DNA of 41,330 nt from Rubrivivax sp. (GCA_027483705.1 JAIXTY010000304.1:1-41330); one strand, 5' to 3'; counted from the first letter of the stretch, positions 7,965 to 16,843 are shown. The notes: generated by a model not told the origin, from the sequence alone. A program made the numbers and translations.

Positions 7965-8411
7965 ATGAACCGCAAGACCTTCAACCCCGCCGCCGCCCTC
8001 GCCACCCTCGCCACCGCCGTGGCCGTGACGCTGGCCGTGATGTCGAGCACCCCGGCGCAGGCCCAGAGCGCCGATGCCGTCAAGCGCGACTTCGCCCGCA
8101 CCGTCTACCTGCACAGCGCCACCGACGTGCACAACGAGCAGCCGCAGGCGCTGCTGCGCGCCGTGGTGGTGCTGCGCGTCAAGCTCGACGAGCAGGGCCA
8201 GTGGAAGGCCGAGGTCTTCCGCGACAACCCCGAGCAGCCCGAGATGACGCAGCGCGCGCTGGCCAGCGTCGAGCGGCTGCCGGCGCCGGTGGGCCTGAGC
8301 GCCCAGGCCCGCCAGGTGCTGCAGAGCCAGGGCGTCGTCGAGGCCTGGCTGTTCCAGAACGACGGCCGCTTCGCGCTGAAGACCCTGGCCAAGCCCCAGA
8401 AGACCGTCTGA
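7965..8411 (+). CDS. Small secreted protein, TonB C-terminal-like domain
   Basis: 148 residues from the ATG at 7965, preceded by a good GAGGAG site. A signal peptide ends near PAQAQ (residue 34). The mature part has VVVLRVKLDEQGQWKAEVFR, followed by a helix with QRALASVERLPAP and a final WLFQNDGRFALKTL strand. That beta-alpha-beta plan resembles the C-terminal domain of TonB-type proteins, here without a membrane anchor or Pro-rich spacer. Function is not known; the TonB resemblance is by pattern only. It is transcribed divergently from the response regulator and is followed by a second OmpA-family gene, so it may belong to the same regulon. Confidence 0.75.
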   Translation: MNRKTFNPAAALATLATAVAVTLAVMSSTPAQAQSADAVKRDFARTVYLHSATDVHNEQPQALLRAVVVLRVKLDEQGQWKAEVFRDNPEQPEMTQRALASVERLPAPVGLSAQARQVLQSQGVVEAWLFQNDGRFALKTLAKPQKTV

Positions 8412-8431
8412 ACACCCGAACGGGGGCGGCG

Positions 8432-8447
8432 CGCGTCAGCCGACGCG
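8432..8447. terminator. Short hairpin between the 7965 gene and the second OmpA gene
   Basis: CGCGTC (8432-8437), loop AGCC, GACGCG (8442-8447). It lies about 20 bases after the upstream stop and has no T tract. It could attenuate read-through or stabilise the upstream message. Confidence 0.3.
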
Positions 8448-8517
8448 GCGGCCACCCGGCGTAGCATTGCCGGACGTCCCCGCTGCCCCTGAACCCCCTT
8501 TTGCTGCGAGAGAGACC

Positions 8518-9096
8518 ATGAACCTCACCGCCCGTTCCCCCGCCACCGCCCTGATCGCTGCCCTGCTGTTCGCCGTGGCGGCCGGCAGCGCCACCGCACA
8601 GACCGCCGAACCCGAGAAGGAAAAGGTGCTCAAGGAGGGCCAGGTCAGCGAGCAGACGCTGATCGACGCGCTCACCCCGCCGGTGCGCACGCGCAGCTGG
8701 AAGCCCGGCGTCGCCGCGGCCGGCACGGCCGGCGCGGCCGCACCGTCCACTGCAAAGGCCTCGATCCTGGTCACCTTCGTCACCGGCAAGGCCGACCTCA
8801 CCGCCGAGGCCAAGAAGGCGCTCGACGTGCTGGCCGGCGCGATGAAGAGCGAGAAGCTCGCCACCGTGAAGTTCACGATCGAGGGCCACGCCGACCCGCG
8901 CGGCAGCGAAGAGATGAACCTCAAGCTGAGCCAGTCCCGTGCTGAGAGCGTGCGCGACTACCTCACCAGCAGCCACGGCCTGGCTGCCGACCGCGTCAAC
9001 GCCGTCGGCAAGGGCTCCAGCGCGCTGATGAAGCCCAGCGAGCCGGCCGCCCCGGAAAACCGCCGCGTGACCATCGTCTCGCAGACGAAGGAGTGA
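8518..9096 (+). CDS. OmpA-family peptidoglycan-binding protein (second copy)
   Basis: 192 residues. The start ATG at 8518 follows a GAGAGA purine stretch. A signal peptide ends at TATAQ (about residue 28). A linker contains LIDALTPPVRTRSWKPG, which parallels MIDALKPSGNRGRN in the first OmpA protein and PPPVRTRSLPKP in the Ig-like protein. The OmpA-C domain covers about residues 80-192, with FTIEGHADPRG (Asp in the loop) and NRRVTIVSQ. Peptidoglycan anchoring is expected from the family. It is separated from the first copy by the two-component genes and probably arose by duplication within this locus. Confidence 0.85.
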   Translation: MNLTARSPATALIAALLFAVAAGSATAQTAEPEKEKVLKEGQVSEQTLIDALTPPVRTRSWKPGVAAAGTAGAAAPSTAKASILVTFVTGKADLTAEAKKALDVLAGAMKSEKLATVKFTIEGHADPRGSEEMNLKLSQSRAESVRDYLTSSHGLAADRVNAVGKGSSALMKPSEPAAPENRRVTIVSQTKE

Positions 9097-9142
9097 GCCC
9101 CGCGCCCGCCGGGCGCCCCTCACCAGCCCACCGGCCGCAGCC

Positions 9143-11236
9143 TCAGGCTCCGGCCGGTTGGTCTTTCTGGGCGGCCTTCGGCTGCAGGCGCGGCCCCAGC
9201 TGCGCCGCGTAGGCCACGAACCACGCCACGCAGTCGGCGTTGGCCATCGCGTCGCGGTTCATCACCTTCGAGGCGTCGGCGCCGAGCAGCAGCTTCTTCA
9301 CCGGCAGCTCCATCTTCTTGCCCGACAGCGTGCGCGGAATGGCCACGACCTGCACGATCTCGTTGGGCACATGGCGCGCCGACAACGCGTCGCGGATGGC
9401 GGTCTTCAGGCGCTTCAGCAGCGCCTCGTCGAGCACCAGGCCCTCGCGCAGCACCACGAAGAGCGGCATCCAGCTCTCGCGGCCCAGGAACTCGAGGTCG
9501 ACGACCAGGCTGTCCAGCACCTCGGGCTCGGCCTCCACCGCGCGGTACAGCTCGGCCGTGCCCATGCGGATGCCGTGGCGGTTGATGGTGGCGTCGCTGC
9601 GGCCGTAGATCACGGCGCCTGTCGAGCCGTCTTCGGGGTGCGGCACGAGCTTGATCCAGTCGCCGTGGCGCCAGACAGGCCCTCGACCGGGTTCCCCGGG
9701 GAACATGTCGAAGTAGCTGTCGTGGTAGCGGCGGCCTGCTTCATCGCCCCAGAAGTACAGCGGCATCGACGGGATCGGCTTCGTGCAGACCAGCTCGCCC
9801 ACCTCGCCCAGCAGCGGCCGGCCATCCTCGCTCCAGGCCTCGACCGCGGCGCCCAGGCTGCGGCACTGCATCTCGCCCTGGTGCACCGGTAGCTCGCGGT
9901 TGCCGGCCACGAAGGCGCCGGCGAAGTCGGTGCCGCCGCTGATGGGGTTGATCCACATGCGCTCGCCCCCCGGCCGCGGCATCTGCGCCCACAGCCAGGC
10001 GTAGGCCTCGTCGGACAGCGGGCTGCCGGTGCTGCCCACCGCGCGGATACGCGACAGGTCGGCCTCGGCCTGCGGCACCACGCCGGCCTTCAGGCAGCTG
10101 GCGTAGAAGGCCGCGCCAGCGCCGAACCAGGTCACCTTCGCCGCTGCCGCAAAGCGCCACAGCACGCCCCAGTCGGCCGGCTTGCCGCTGCCGGCCACCG
10201 GGCCGCCCGGGTTGCCATCGAACAGGCAGATCGTGGTGCCCGACAGCAGGGCGCCGACCTGCGCGTTCCACATGATCCAGCCGGTGCTGCTGAACCAGTG
10301 GAAGCGCTCGCCGAACTCGACGCTCGGCGCCACGTCGTTGTGCAGCGCGCCGCCCTTCAGCATCTCCAGCACGATGCCGCCGTGGCCGTGCACGATGGGC
10401 TTGGGCAGGCCGGTGGTGCCGCTGCTGTAGACGATCCACAGCGGGTGGTCGAAGGGCAGCCACTCGGGCTGCCAGCCGGCGGGCGCGTCGTCGGCAGTCC
10501 AGTCGGCGAAGCGGTGCGCGGCGCGGCCGGGCGCGGCGAAGGCCTGCGCATCGGCGGCCGTGTCGACGTCGGCCCAGAAGACCAGATCGCGAACCGACGG
10601 CAGCCCCGCCAGCACCTCGTGCAGCACGGCGCGGCGGTCGTGCGCCACGCCGCCCCAGACCTGGCCGTCCACCGCCACCAGCACCTTGGGTTCGATCTGG
10701 CGGAAGCGGTCGAGCACGGCCACCGGGCCCATGTCGGGGCTGCAGATGCTCCAGACGGCGCCCAGGCTGGCGGTGGCGAGAAAGGCCACCAGCGCCTCGG
10801 GCCGGTTGGGCAGGATGGCGCAGACGCGGTCGCCGCGCTGCACGCCGGCGGCGCGCAGCCGCGAGGCGAACACCGCCACCTGGCGCTGCAGCTCGGGCCA
10901 GGCCAGCTCGGCCGGCGCCGCCATGCGCTCGCTCTGGAACACCACCGCCGGGTGGCCGGCGGCGTGGGCGGCGTCGGCATGGCGCAGCGCCTGGCGCGCG
11001 AAGTTCAGCTGCGCGCCCGGAAACCACACCGCGCCCGGCATGCGCGCCTCGGCCAGCACGGCGGTGTGCGGCGTGGGCGATTCGATGTCGAACCAGCGCC
11101 AGAGCGAGCCCCAGAAGGCATCGAGATCGGTCGTGCTCCAGTGCCAGAGGTCTTCGTACGTGGCAAACCGCAGGCCGTGCTGGGCGGCCAGCCACTCGCG
11201 GTATTGCGTCAGGCGCGGAACGGGCAGGGTGGCCAA
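9143..11236 (-). CDS. aacS: Acetoacetyl-CoA synthetase (acetoacetate-CoA ligase)
   Basis: 697 residues. An AMP-forming acyl-CoA synthetase that activates acetoacetate with ATP and CoA. The N-terminal cap resembles acetyl-CoA synthetase (LWRWFDIESPTPHTAVL, MPGAVWFPGAQLNFA). The AMP-binding loop is IVYSSGTTGLPKPIVHGHGG, and the C-terminal catalytic lysine region reads RTLSGKKMELPVKKLL. The start is TTG at 11236, supported by AGGAG 8 bases upstream; no ATG fits. It is the last gene of a minus-strand operon, 24 bases after the third solute-binding protein gene, which hints that the imported compound yields acetoacetate or a similar 3-oxoacid. The narrow substrate is inferred from length and overall pattern. 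Confidence 0.85.
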   Translation of the reverse strand: MATLPVPRLTQYREWLAAQHGLRFATYEDLWHWSTTDLDAFWGSLWRWFDIESPTPHTAVLAEARMPGAVWFPGAQLNFARQALRHADAAHAAGHPAVVFQSERMAAPAELAWPELQRQVAVFASRLRAAGVQRGDRVCAILPNRPEALVAFLATASLGAVWSICSPDMGPVAVLDRFRQIEPKVLVAVDGQVWGGVAHDRRAVLHEVLAGLPSVRDLVFWADVDTAADAQAFAAPGRAAHRFADWTADDAPAGWQPEWLPFDHPLWIVYSSGTTGLPKPIVHGHGGIVLEMLKGGALHNDVAPSVEFGERFHWFSSTGWIMWNAQVGALLSGTTICLFDGNPGGPVAGSGKPADWGVLWRFAAAAKVTWFGAGAAFYASCLKAGVVPQAEADLSRIRAVGSTGSPLSDEAYAWLWAQMPRPGGERMWINPISGGTDFAGAFVAGNRELPVHQGEMQCRSLGAAVEAWSEDGRPLLGEVGELVCTKPIPSMPLYFWGDEAGRRYHDSYFDMFPGEPGRGPVWRHGDWIKLVPHPEDGSTGAVIYGRSDATINRHGIRMGTAELYRAVEAEPEVLDSLVVDLEFLGRESWMPLFVVLREGLVLDEALLKRLKTAIRDALSARHVPNEIVQVVAIPRTLSGKKMELPVKKLLLGADASKVMNRDAMANADCVAWFVAYAAQLGPRLQPKAAQKDQPAGA

Positions 11237-11260
11237 GGCGTCAGCTCCTCAGGTAGCGCT

Positions 11261-13051
11261 TCACGTCGAGACATCGGCGTACAGGAACCGCATCTCCATC
11301 AGCGGGTGCCGGAGCCAGCCGCGCACCGAGGGTCGGCTCACGTCGTTGAGCACCTGGTGCACATGCGGCAGGTAGGGCATGTAGGCCAGCATCATGCGCT
11401 GTGCCTGGGCCATCACGGCCAGGCGCTCGGGGCCGTCGGGCATGGCGCGCTGGCGCTGGTAGACCTCGTCGTAGGCCGGCAGGCTGAAGCGGGCGTCGTT
11501 GTTCTGGCTGGCGTTGGGGCCGTAGGCCAGGCTCAGGTAGAAGTCGCCGTCGGGCCCGGCGTTCCAGCTCATCATCCCCATCTGCAGGCTCCCGGCCAGG
11601 GTGCGCCGGATCAGCTCGGGGAACGGCATGAAAGCGAAGCGGAAGCGCAGGCCGATCTCGGTCATGCGGCGCTGCCAGATCTCGGCCAGCTGTCGTGATC
11701 GCTGGTCGGCCGTGGCGGCGTACTCGATGACCAGCGGCGAGCCGTCGGGGCGCTCGCGGAAGCCGTCGCCATCGCGGTCGGCGTAGCCGTACAGGTCGAG
11801 CAGCGCCCGCGCCCGCGCCGGGGCGTGCGTCCCCAGCTCCGACACCATCCGCTCGTCGTACCCGCTGTTGAACGGCGCCACCATGCTCTGCGCGACGATG
11901 CCCTGGTCGAAGTAGCCCTGCTTCAGCAGAGCCGGGTTGTCGCAGCCCAAGGCGATAGCCCGCCGCAGCGCCACCTGCGCCGGAGCGTTCCCACCGACGA
12001 CCGCGTTCTCGCAGTTGAAGAAGCTGAAGGTCACGCCCGCCATCACGCTGCGCGACAGCTGCACGCCCTGCTGCGCCAGGTAGGGCGCGAGTCGGCCACC
12101 CGGCACCACGCGGGGCGCGAAGGTGCCGGGCACCAGCACCGCGTCGATCTCCCCGCCCTCGAAGGCCAGCCAGCGGGGCTGGTCCTCGACGATGACCGAC
12201 AGCTCCACGCGGTCGAGCAGCGGCAGTGTCTGGCCACGCAGCTGTTCCGCCACCGCTGCCGCCTCGGCATCGCCGGGCGCGGGCTGGCCGTCGAACAGCG
12301 GCCGGCGGTAGCGCGGGTTGCGCTCGAGCACGATCTTCGAGCTGCGCCGCCATTGCGCCAGCCGGAACGGCCCGGTGCCCACCGGGTGCGCCATCGGGTC
12401 GGCGGCGTAGCGCTCGACCACCTCGCGCGCCACCGCGCCGAAGGTCGCCGGCGCGCTCATCTGCTGCTCGAAGCGCGGCGTCGGCCGCGCCAGCCGCACC
12501 TCGAAGCGGTAGCGGTCGAGCGCGCGGATGCCCGGCACCTCGACGTCGTACGGGAACGGCGTCTTGCTGGCCAGGGCCGCCTTGCGCAGCTCCGACAGCC
12601 CCAGCAGCCCGGCGTTCTCGAAGATGTAGAGCCGCTCGGTGACGACGGCTGGGTCGTAGAAGCGCTTGATGCTGTAGACGTAGTCCTGCGCCACCAGCTC
12701 CCGCGGCTTGCCGCCAAAGGCCGGGTCGTCGGCGAAGAAAATGCCCGGCTTCAGCGTAACGACATAACGCGTGAAGTTGTCGTGCACCTCGGGCAGCGCC
12801 ACCGCGGTGCAGGGCTTCAGAAGCGACGGCCGCGCCAGGTAGTCGTAGGTCAGCGGCGATTCGAAGATGGCGCCCAGCACCGCCAGCGACGAAGCGTCGC
12901 TCACGCGCGGCGGGTCGAAGCCGGCTTCGGCCGAGGGCAAGGCCATGCGCAGCACCTTGGGGCCGCGGGCCGGGGTCGCGGCCGCGGCCCCGGCCGGCAG
13001 GCCAGCCAGCGCGGCCAGGCCGCCCTGCAGCAGCGGTCGGCGCTGCACCAT
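11261..13051 (-). CDS. ABC importer solute-binding protein, family 5 (third paralogue)
   Basis: 596 residues. A signal peptide of twin-arginine or Sec type begins MVQRRPLLQGG and ends near AAAT. The mature protein has the family-5 (peptide/opine/nickel) pattern: KVLRMALPSAEAGFDP, DDPAFGGKPRELVAQDYVYS, HPVGTGPFRLAQW, and a late DGPERLAVMAQAQRMM. At ~20-25 kDa above the simple binding proteins, its size is typical of DppA/OppA/YejA relatives. A DRDGDGFRERPDG turn looks like a calcium-binding loop. ATG 13051 is chosen; GTG 13057 two codons upstream is possible. It lies 8 bases after the stop of the preceding paralogue, so the two are cotranscribed. Confidence 0.88.
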   Translation of the reverse strand: MVQRRPLLQGGLAALAGLPAGAAAATPARGPKVLRMALPSAEAGFDPPRVSDASSLAVLGAIFESPLTYDYLARPSLLKPCTAVALPEVHDNFTRYVVTLKPGIFFADDPAFGGKPRELVAQDYVYSIKRFYDPAVVTERLYIFENAGLLGLSELRKAALASKTPFPYDVEVPGIRALDRYRFEVRLARPTPRFEQQMSAPATFGAVAREVVERYAADPMAHPVGTGPFRLAQWRRSSKIVLERNPRYRRPLFDGQPAPGDAEAAAVAEQLRGQTLPLLDRVELSVIVEDQPRWLAFEGGEIDAVLVPGTFAPRVVPGGRLAPYLAQQGVQLSRSVMAGVTFSFFNCENAVVGGNAPAQVALRRAIALGCDNPALLKQGYFDQGIVAQSMVAPFNSGYDERMVSELGTHAPARARALLDLYGYADRDGDGFRERPDGSPLVIEYAATADQRSRQLAEIWQRRMTEIGLRFRFAFMPFPELIRRTLAGSLQMGMMSWNAGPDGDFYLSLAYGPNASQNNDARFSLPAYDEVYQRQRAMPDGPERLAVMAQAQRMMLAYMPYLPHVHQVLNDVSRPSVRGWLRHPLMEMRFLYADVST

Positions 13052-13059
13052 GCTCACGT

Positions 13060-14895
13060 TCAGGCGGGGTTGTCGCCGCCCGGCAGCACGTCGACCATGT
13101 GGTACCAGTTCAGCCAGAAGATCGGGCGCTTGAAGCCGACGACGCGGTCGGTCATCAGGTCGGCCACGTAGCGGTGCACGCCCAGCTTGTAGGGCATGTA
13201 GGCCACCGCCAGCTTCTTGATCTGCTCGAACAGCGCCAGCCGCTCCGGGCCGTCGGGCAGCTGCGACATGCGCTGGTAGATGCGGTCGAGCTCGGGGTGC
13301 TTGAAGCGCGCGATGTTCTGCAGCCCGCTCTGCGGCCCGTAGAAGCGGCTGAAGATGTCCTGGCCGTCGGGCTGCGACGACAGCGAGGCCAGCGACCAGA
13401 CCTGCAGCTTGCCGGCACGGCCGGCCTTCAGGTTCTCGGGCCACTTGGCGGGCTTGAACTCGACGCGGATGCCGATGGCCTGCAGGTTCTTCTGCCGCAG
13501 CTCGTCCTGGTCGCGGCTGGTCTGGTCGGGCTGCGTGGCGATCTGCAGCACCAGCGGCTTGCCGTCGGGCTGCTCGCGCCAGCCGTCACCGTTGCGGTCG
13601 GTCCAGCCGTACAGGTCGAGCAGCGCCCGGGCGCGCGCCGGGTCGTAGGTGCTCATCTCGCTCTTGAAGTTCGGGTCGTAGCCGGTCAGGTGCGGCATCA
13701 CCGGGCTCTGCGCCGGGATGGCCATGCCCTTGCGCAGCGTGCGGATCTCGCGCTGCGTGTCGGTGGCCAGGCCGATGGCGCGGCGCAGCGCCACGCGCTC
13801 GGGCGCCAGGCCGCCGACCACCGGGTCTTCCATGTTGAAGTAGAGGAAGGTGACGTCGGCGGTGAGCGTGCGCACGCCGCGGATGCCGCGCTTGGCCAGG
13901 TGCGGCGCCGTTTTGCCGCCCGGCATCGCGATGTCGATGAACTCCGGCGGCATGCGCTCGATCACATCATGCTGGCCGTTCAGGAAGGCCAGCCAGCGCG
14001 GCTGCGTGGCCTCGATGATGTCGATCTCGACGCGGTCCACCAGCGGCAGCGGCCGGCCCGTGAGCTTCTTGGCCGCGGCCTGGCCTTCGGCGTCGTCGGC
14101 CGCGGGCTCGGCCTGCCACAGCACCTTGCGGTAGGTCGGGTTGCGCTCCAGCACGATGCGCGACGAGCGCCGCCACGCGGCCAGCCGGAACGGCCCGGTG
14201 CCGACCGGGTGCTCCATGATCTTGTCGCCGTAGAACTCCACCACCTCGCGCGCCACCGCGCCGTAGAGATCGCCGACGCTGAGGTTCTCGACGAAGCGCG
14301 GCCGCGTCTCCTTGAGGCGGAAGCGCAGTGTCGTGCGGTCCAGCGCCTGCAGGCCCGGCAGCGGCGTGTCGTAGTCGAAGGGCTTCTTGTTCTCGATGGC
14401 CTGCTGGCGCCGCTCGTCCAGGCCGACGATGCCCCAGTTCTGCACGCTCGAGAACAGCGGGCTCTTGGTGGCCGGGTCGGCGAACCGCATGATCGAGTAG
14501 ACGTAGTCCTGCGCCACCAGCTCGCGCTTCGTTCCCTTGAAGGCCGGGTCGTCGGCGAAGAAGATGCCTGGCTTGATGCGGATCGTGTACTCGCGCCAGT
14601 CGTCGGCCACTTCGGGCATCGCGGCGGCCGTCACCAGCACCGGCTTGGCCGGCCGCGCCAGGTGGTCGTAGCCGAAGAGGCCCTCGAAGATGCTGGCGGT
14701 GAGCGTGCGCGAGTAGACGTCCGACACCTGCGCGGGGTCGATGCCCGTTTCGGCCACCGGGAACGAGCAGCGCAGCACGCGCGCCGCGCCGGCCGGACCG
14801 TTGCCGGCGGCATGGGCCCAGTTCGTGGCCAGGCCATTCATGCCCAGACCGCCGATGCCGGCGGCGGCCAGGCCCAGGGTGTCGCGGCGCTTCAT
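13060..14895 (-). CDS. ABC importer solute-binding protein, family 5 (second paralogue)
   Basis: 611 residues from an ATG with a good GAGGAG site. The signal sequence starts MKRRDTLGLAAAG and ends near AHAAG, resembling a Tat signal with paired arginines. The mature domain opens with RVLRCSFPVAETGIDPAQVS and keeps the same landmarks as its neighbours: DDPAFKGTKRELVAQDYVYS, HPVGTGPFRLAAW, DRNGDGWREQPDGKPL. It delivers a peptide- or opine-like ligand to the permease pair encoded divergently at 16985-18994. The residues that line the pocket clearly differ from the flanking paralogues, so different ligands are likely; the ligand is not predictable from sequence. Confidence 0.88.
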   Translation of the reverse strand: MKRRDTLGLAAAGIGGLGMNGLATNWAHAAGNGPAGAARVLRCSFPVAETGIDPAQVSDVYSRTLTASIFEGLFGYDHLARPAKPVLVTAAAMPEVADDWREYTIRIKPGIFFADDPAFKGTKRELVAQDYVYSIMRFADPATKSPLFSSVQNWGIVGLDERRQQAIENKKPFDYDTPLPGLQALDRTTLRFRLKETRPRFVENLSVGDLYGAVAREVVEFYGDKIMEHPVGTGPFRLAAWRRSSRIVLERNPTYRKVLWQAEPAADDAEGQAAAKKLTGRPLPLVDRVEIDIIEATQPRWLAFLNGQHDVIERMPPEFIDIAMPGGKTAPHLAKRGIRGVRTLTADVTFLYFNMEDPVVGGLAPERVALRRAIGLATDTQREIRTLRKGMAIPAQSPVMPHLTGYDPNFKSEMSTYDPARARALLDLYGWTDRNGDGWREQPDGKPLVLQIATQPDQTSRDQDELRQKNLQAIGIRVEFKPAKWPENLKAGRAGKLQVWSLASLSSQPDGQDIFSRFYGPQSGLQNIARFKHPELDRIYQRMSQLPDGPERLALFEQIKKLAVAYMPYKLGVHRYVADLMTDRVVGFKRPIFWLNWYHMVDVLPGGDNPA

Positions 14896-14907
14896 GGCGT
14901 GCGCTCC

Positions 14908-16740
14908 TCAGTGTGCGGCGGCGGCGCCGGGCTCGATGTCGATGTAGCGCCAGTAGTCGCGGATGAACGGGTGCGGCACGTAGCCCACGACGCCGGCGTG
15001 CGTGAGCCAGCTGTTGATGGGGTGCGTGGTGGCCTTCATCGGCATGTAGGCCACGCCCAGCTTCAGCGCCTGCTGCACCAGCGCAAAGCGCTCGGGGCCG
15101 TCGGGCATGACACGCTGCTTCTCGTGCAGCGCGTTCAGCTCGGGCAGGTTCATGCGCGCGTGGTTGCTCATGCCCTTGTTGGGGCCGTAGACGACGTCGA
15201 GGAAGTAGCTCGCGTCGGGCAGTGCGGCCACCCAGCCGGTGCTCCACATCATCAGCTGGCCGGCGCGGCTGGCCTTGATGTTCTCCTGCCACTGCTTCAC
15301 GGTGAACTCGCTCTTGATGTTCACCGAGGTCAGCGCCTTCTGCCACAGCTGCTGGGACTCGCGGCTGAGCTGCGTGGTCTCGGCGCGGTGCTCCAGCACG
15401 AGCGGGCTGCCGTCGGGCCTGTCGCGCCAGCCGTCGCCGTTCTTGTCGACGTAGCCGTACAGGTCGAGCAGCGCCTTGGCGCGGGGCAGCGAGTGCTGGC
15501 TCATTTCGGTGCGGATGCTGGCGTCGTAGCCCGGGATGCCCGGCGGCAGGATGGTCTGCGGGTGGATGCCCTGGCCGCGGCGCAGCAGGCGGATCTCGCG
15601 CTCGCCGTCGTAGGCCAGCGCGATGGCGCGGCGCAGCGCCACCTGGTGCGGCTCGTAGCCGCCGGTGACCGGGTGCTCCATGCCGAAGTAGGTGTACCAG
15701 GTGCTCACCGCCACTTCCTGGTGCAGCCGGATGCCCTGCTTGGCCAGGTTGGGCGCGACCTTGCCGTTGGGCGCGGCCAGGTTCACGAACTCGTTGGGCA
15801 GCGCCACCATGTCGATCTGCCGGTTCAGAAAGCTCAGCCAGCGCGGCTGGGCTTCCTCGACGATGGTGATCTCGACGCGGTCGAGCATCGGCAGCGCGCG
15901 GCCGCGCAGCTTGGCCGCCAGGGCCTGGCCGGCGGCGTCGTCGGGGTTGGGCTCGGCGTCGTAGACGGTGTGGCGGTGCACCGGATTCTTCTCGAGCACG
16001 ATGCGCGCGCCGCGCTTCCAGGCACCCACCTTGAAGGGCCCGGTGCCGATGGGGCGCTCGCCGATGGTGCTGGGGTCCTGCTCCACCACCTCGCGCGCCA
16101 GCGCGCCGGCCAGCGCGCCGGTGGCCAGCACGTAGGGCAGGCGCGGCGCCGGGCGCGAGAGCTTGATCTCGAAGCTGTAGCGGTCCAGCGCGCGCAGGCC
16201 CTCGACGGGGGTGTCGTAGTCGAACTTGCCCTTGCTGTCGATGGCCTTCTTGCGCAGCTCGCTCAGGCCCAGCAGGCCGGCGTTCTCGTAATGGAACAGC
16301 ACGGGGCTGCGCGTGGCCGGGTCGTAATAGCGCTTGATGGAGTAGACGTAGTCCTCGGCCGTCAGCTCGCGCGGCTTGCCCTTGAAGGCCGGGTGGTCGG
16401 TGAAGTGGATGCCCGGCCGGATGCGGAACACGAAGCGGGTGAAGTTGTCGTGCACCTCGGGCAGCGAGGTGGCCGTGTTGGGCTTCAGGCGCGCCGGGCG
16501 GGCGAGGTGGTCGTAGGTGAGCGGCGCATCGAAGATGCCGGCCACGAGGGCCGCCGAGATGACGTCGGACACCTGCGCCGGGTCGAGGTTGTTCTCGCGG
16601 CTGGCCAGCGCCAGGCGCAGCACCTTGGGCGCGGCGGCGTCGGCGGCCGGGGTGGGGGCCTGGGCCTGGGCCACCGGCGCGAGCGGCAGCATCAACACGC
16701 AGGCGATGGCGCTGAGCGCCCTTGAAAGGATCGGCTTCAT
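14908..16740 (-). CDS. ABC importer solute-binding protein, family 5 (first paralogue)
   Basis: 610 residues from ATG 16740; an in-frame GTG six codons upstream (16758) is less likely because AAGG sits too close to it. A Sec signal peptide ends at VAQAQ (about residue 27). The landmarks are KVLRLALASRENNLDPAQVS, DHPAFKGKPRELTAEDYVYS, RPIGTGPFKVGAW and DKNGDGWRDRPDGSPL. It is the promoter-proximal gene of the minus-strand operon (three binding proteins, then acetoacetyl-CoA synthetase). It stands back to back with the permease genes across a 244-base control region. Confidence 0.88.
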   Translation of the reverse strand: MKPILSRALSAIACVLMLPLAPVAQAQAPTPAADAAAPKVLRLALASRENNLDPAQVSDVISAALVAGIFDAPLTYDHLARPARLKPNTATSLPEVHDNFTRFVFRIRPGIHFTDHPAFKGKPRELTAEDYVYSIKRYYDPATRSPVLFHYENAGLLGLSELRKKAIDSKGKFDYDTPVEGLRALDRYSFEIKLSRPAPRLPYVLATGALAGALAREVVEQDPSTIGERPIGTGPFKVGAWKRGARIVLEKNPVHRHTVYDAEPNPDDAAGQALAAKLRGRALPMLDRVEITIVEEAQPRWLSFLNRQIDMVALPNEFVNLAAPNGKVAPNLAKQGIRLHQEVAVSTWYTYFGMEHPVTGGYEPHQVALRRAIALAYDGEREIRLLRRGQGIHPQTILPPGIPGYDASIRTEMSQHSLPRAKALLDLYGYVDKNGDGWRDRPDGSPLVLEHRAETTQLSRESQQLWQKALTSVNIKSEFTVKQWQENIKASRAGQLMMWSTGWVAALPDASYFLDVVYGPNKGMSNHARMNLPELNALHEKQRVMPDGPERFALVQQALKLGVAYMPMKATTHPINSWLTHAGVVGYVPHPFIRDYWRYIDIEPGAAAAH

Positions 16741-16843
16741 GGGGTGCGGGCCCGGCACGCCTTGTGGGCGTGGGCGGGCCGGTCAGGCGGCTTCTCGGGA
16801 AGGCGCCGAGTCTAGTGCCGCGCGGGCACGCCGTTTGCTGGCG

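Noticed and set aside
13099-16725. A 1208-codon open frame on the plus strand opposite the binding-protein genes
   Set aside because: It is low-complexity, rich in Arg, His, Val and Ala, and spans three well-conserved genes on the other strand. It is a GC-content artefact.
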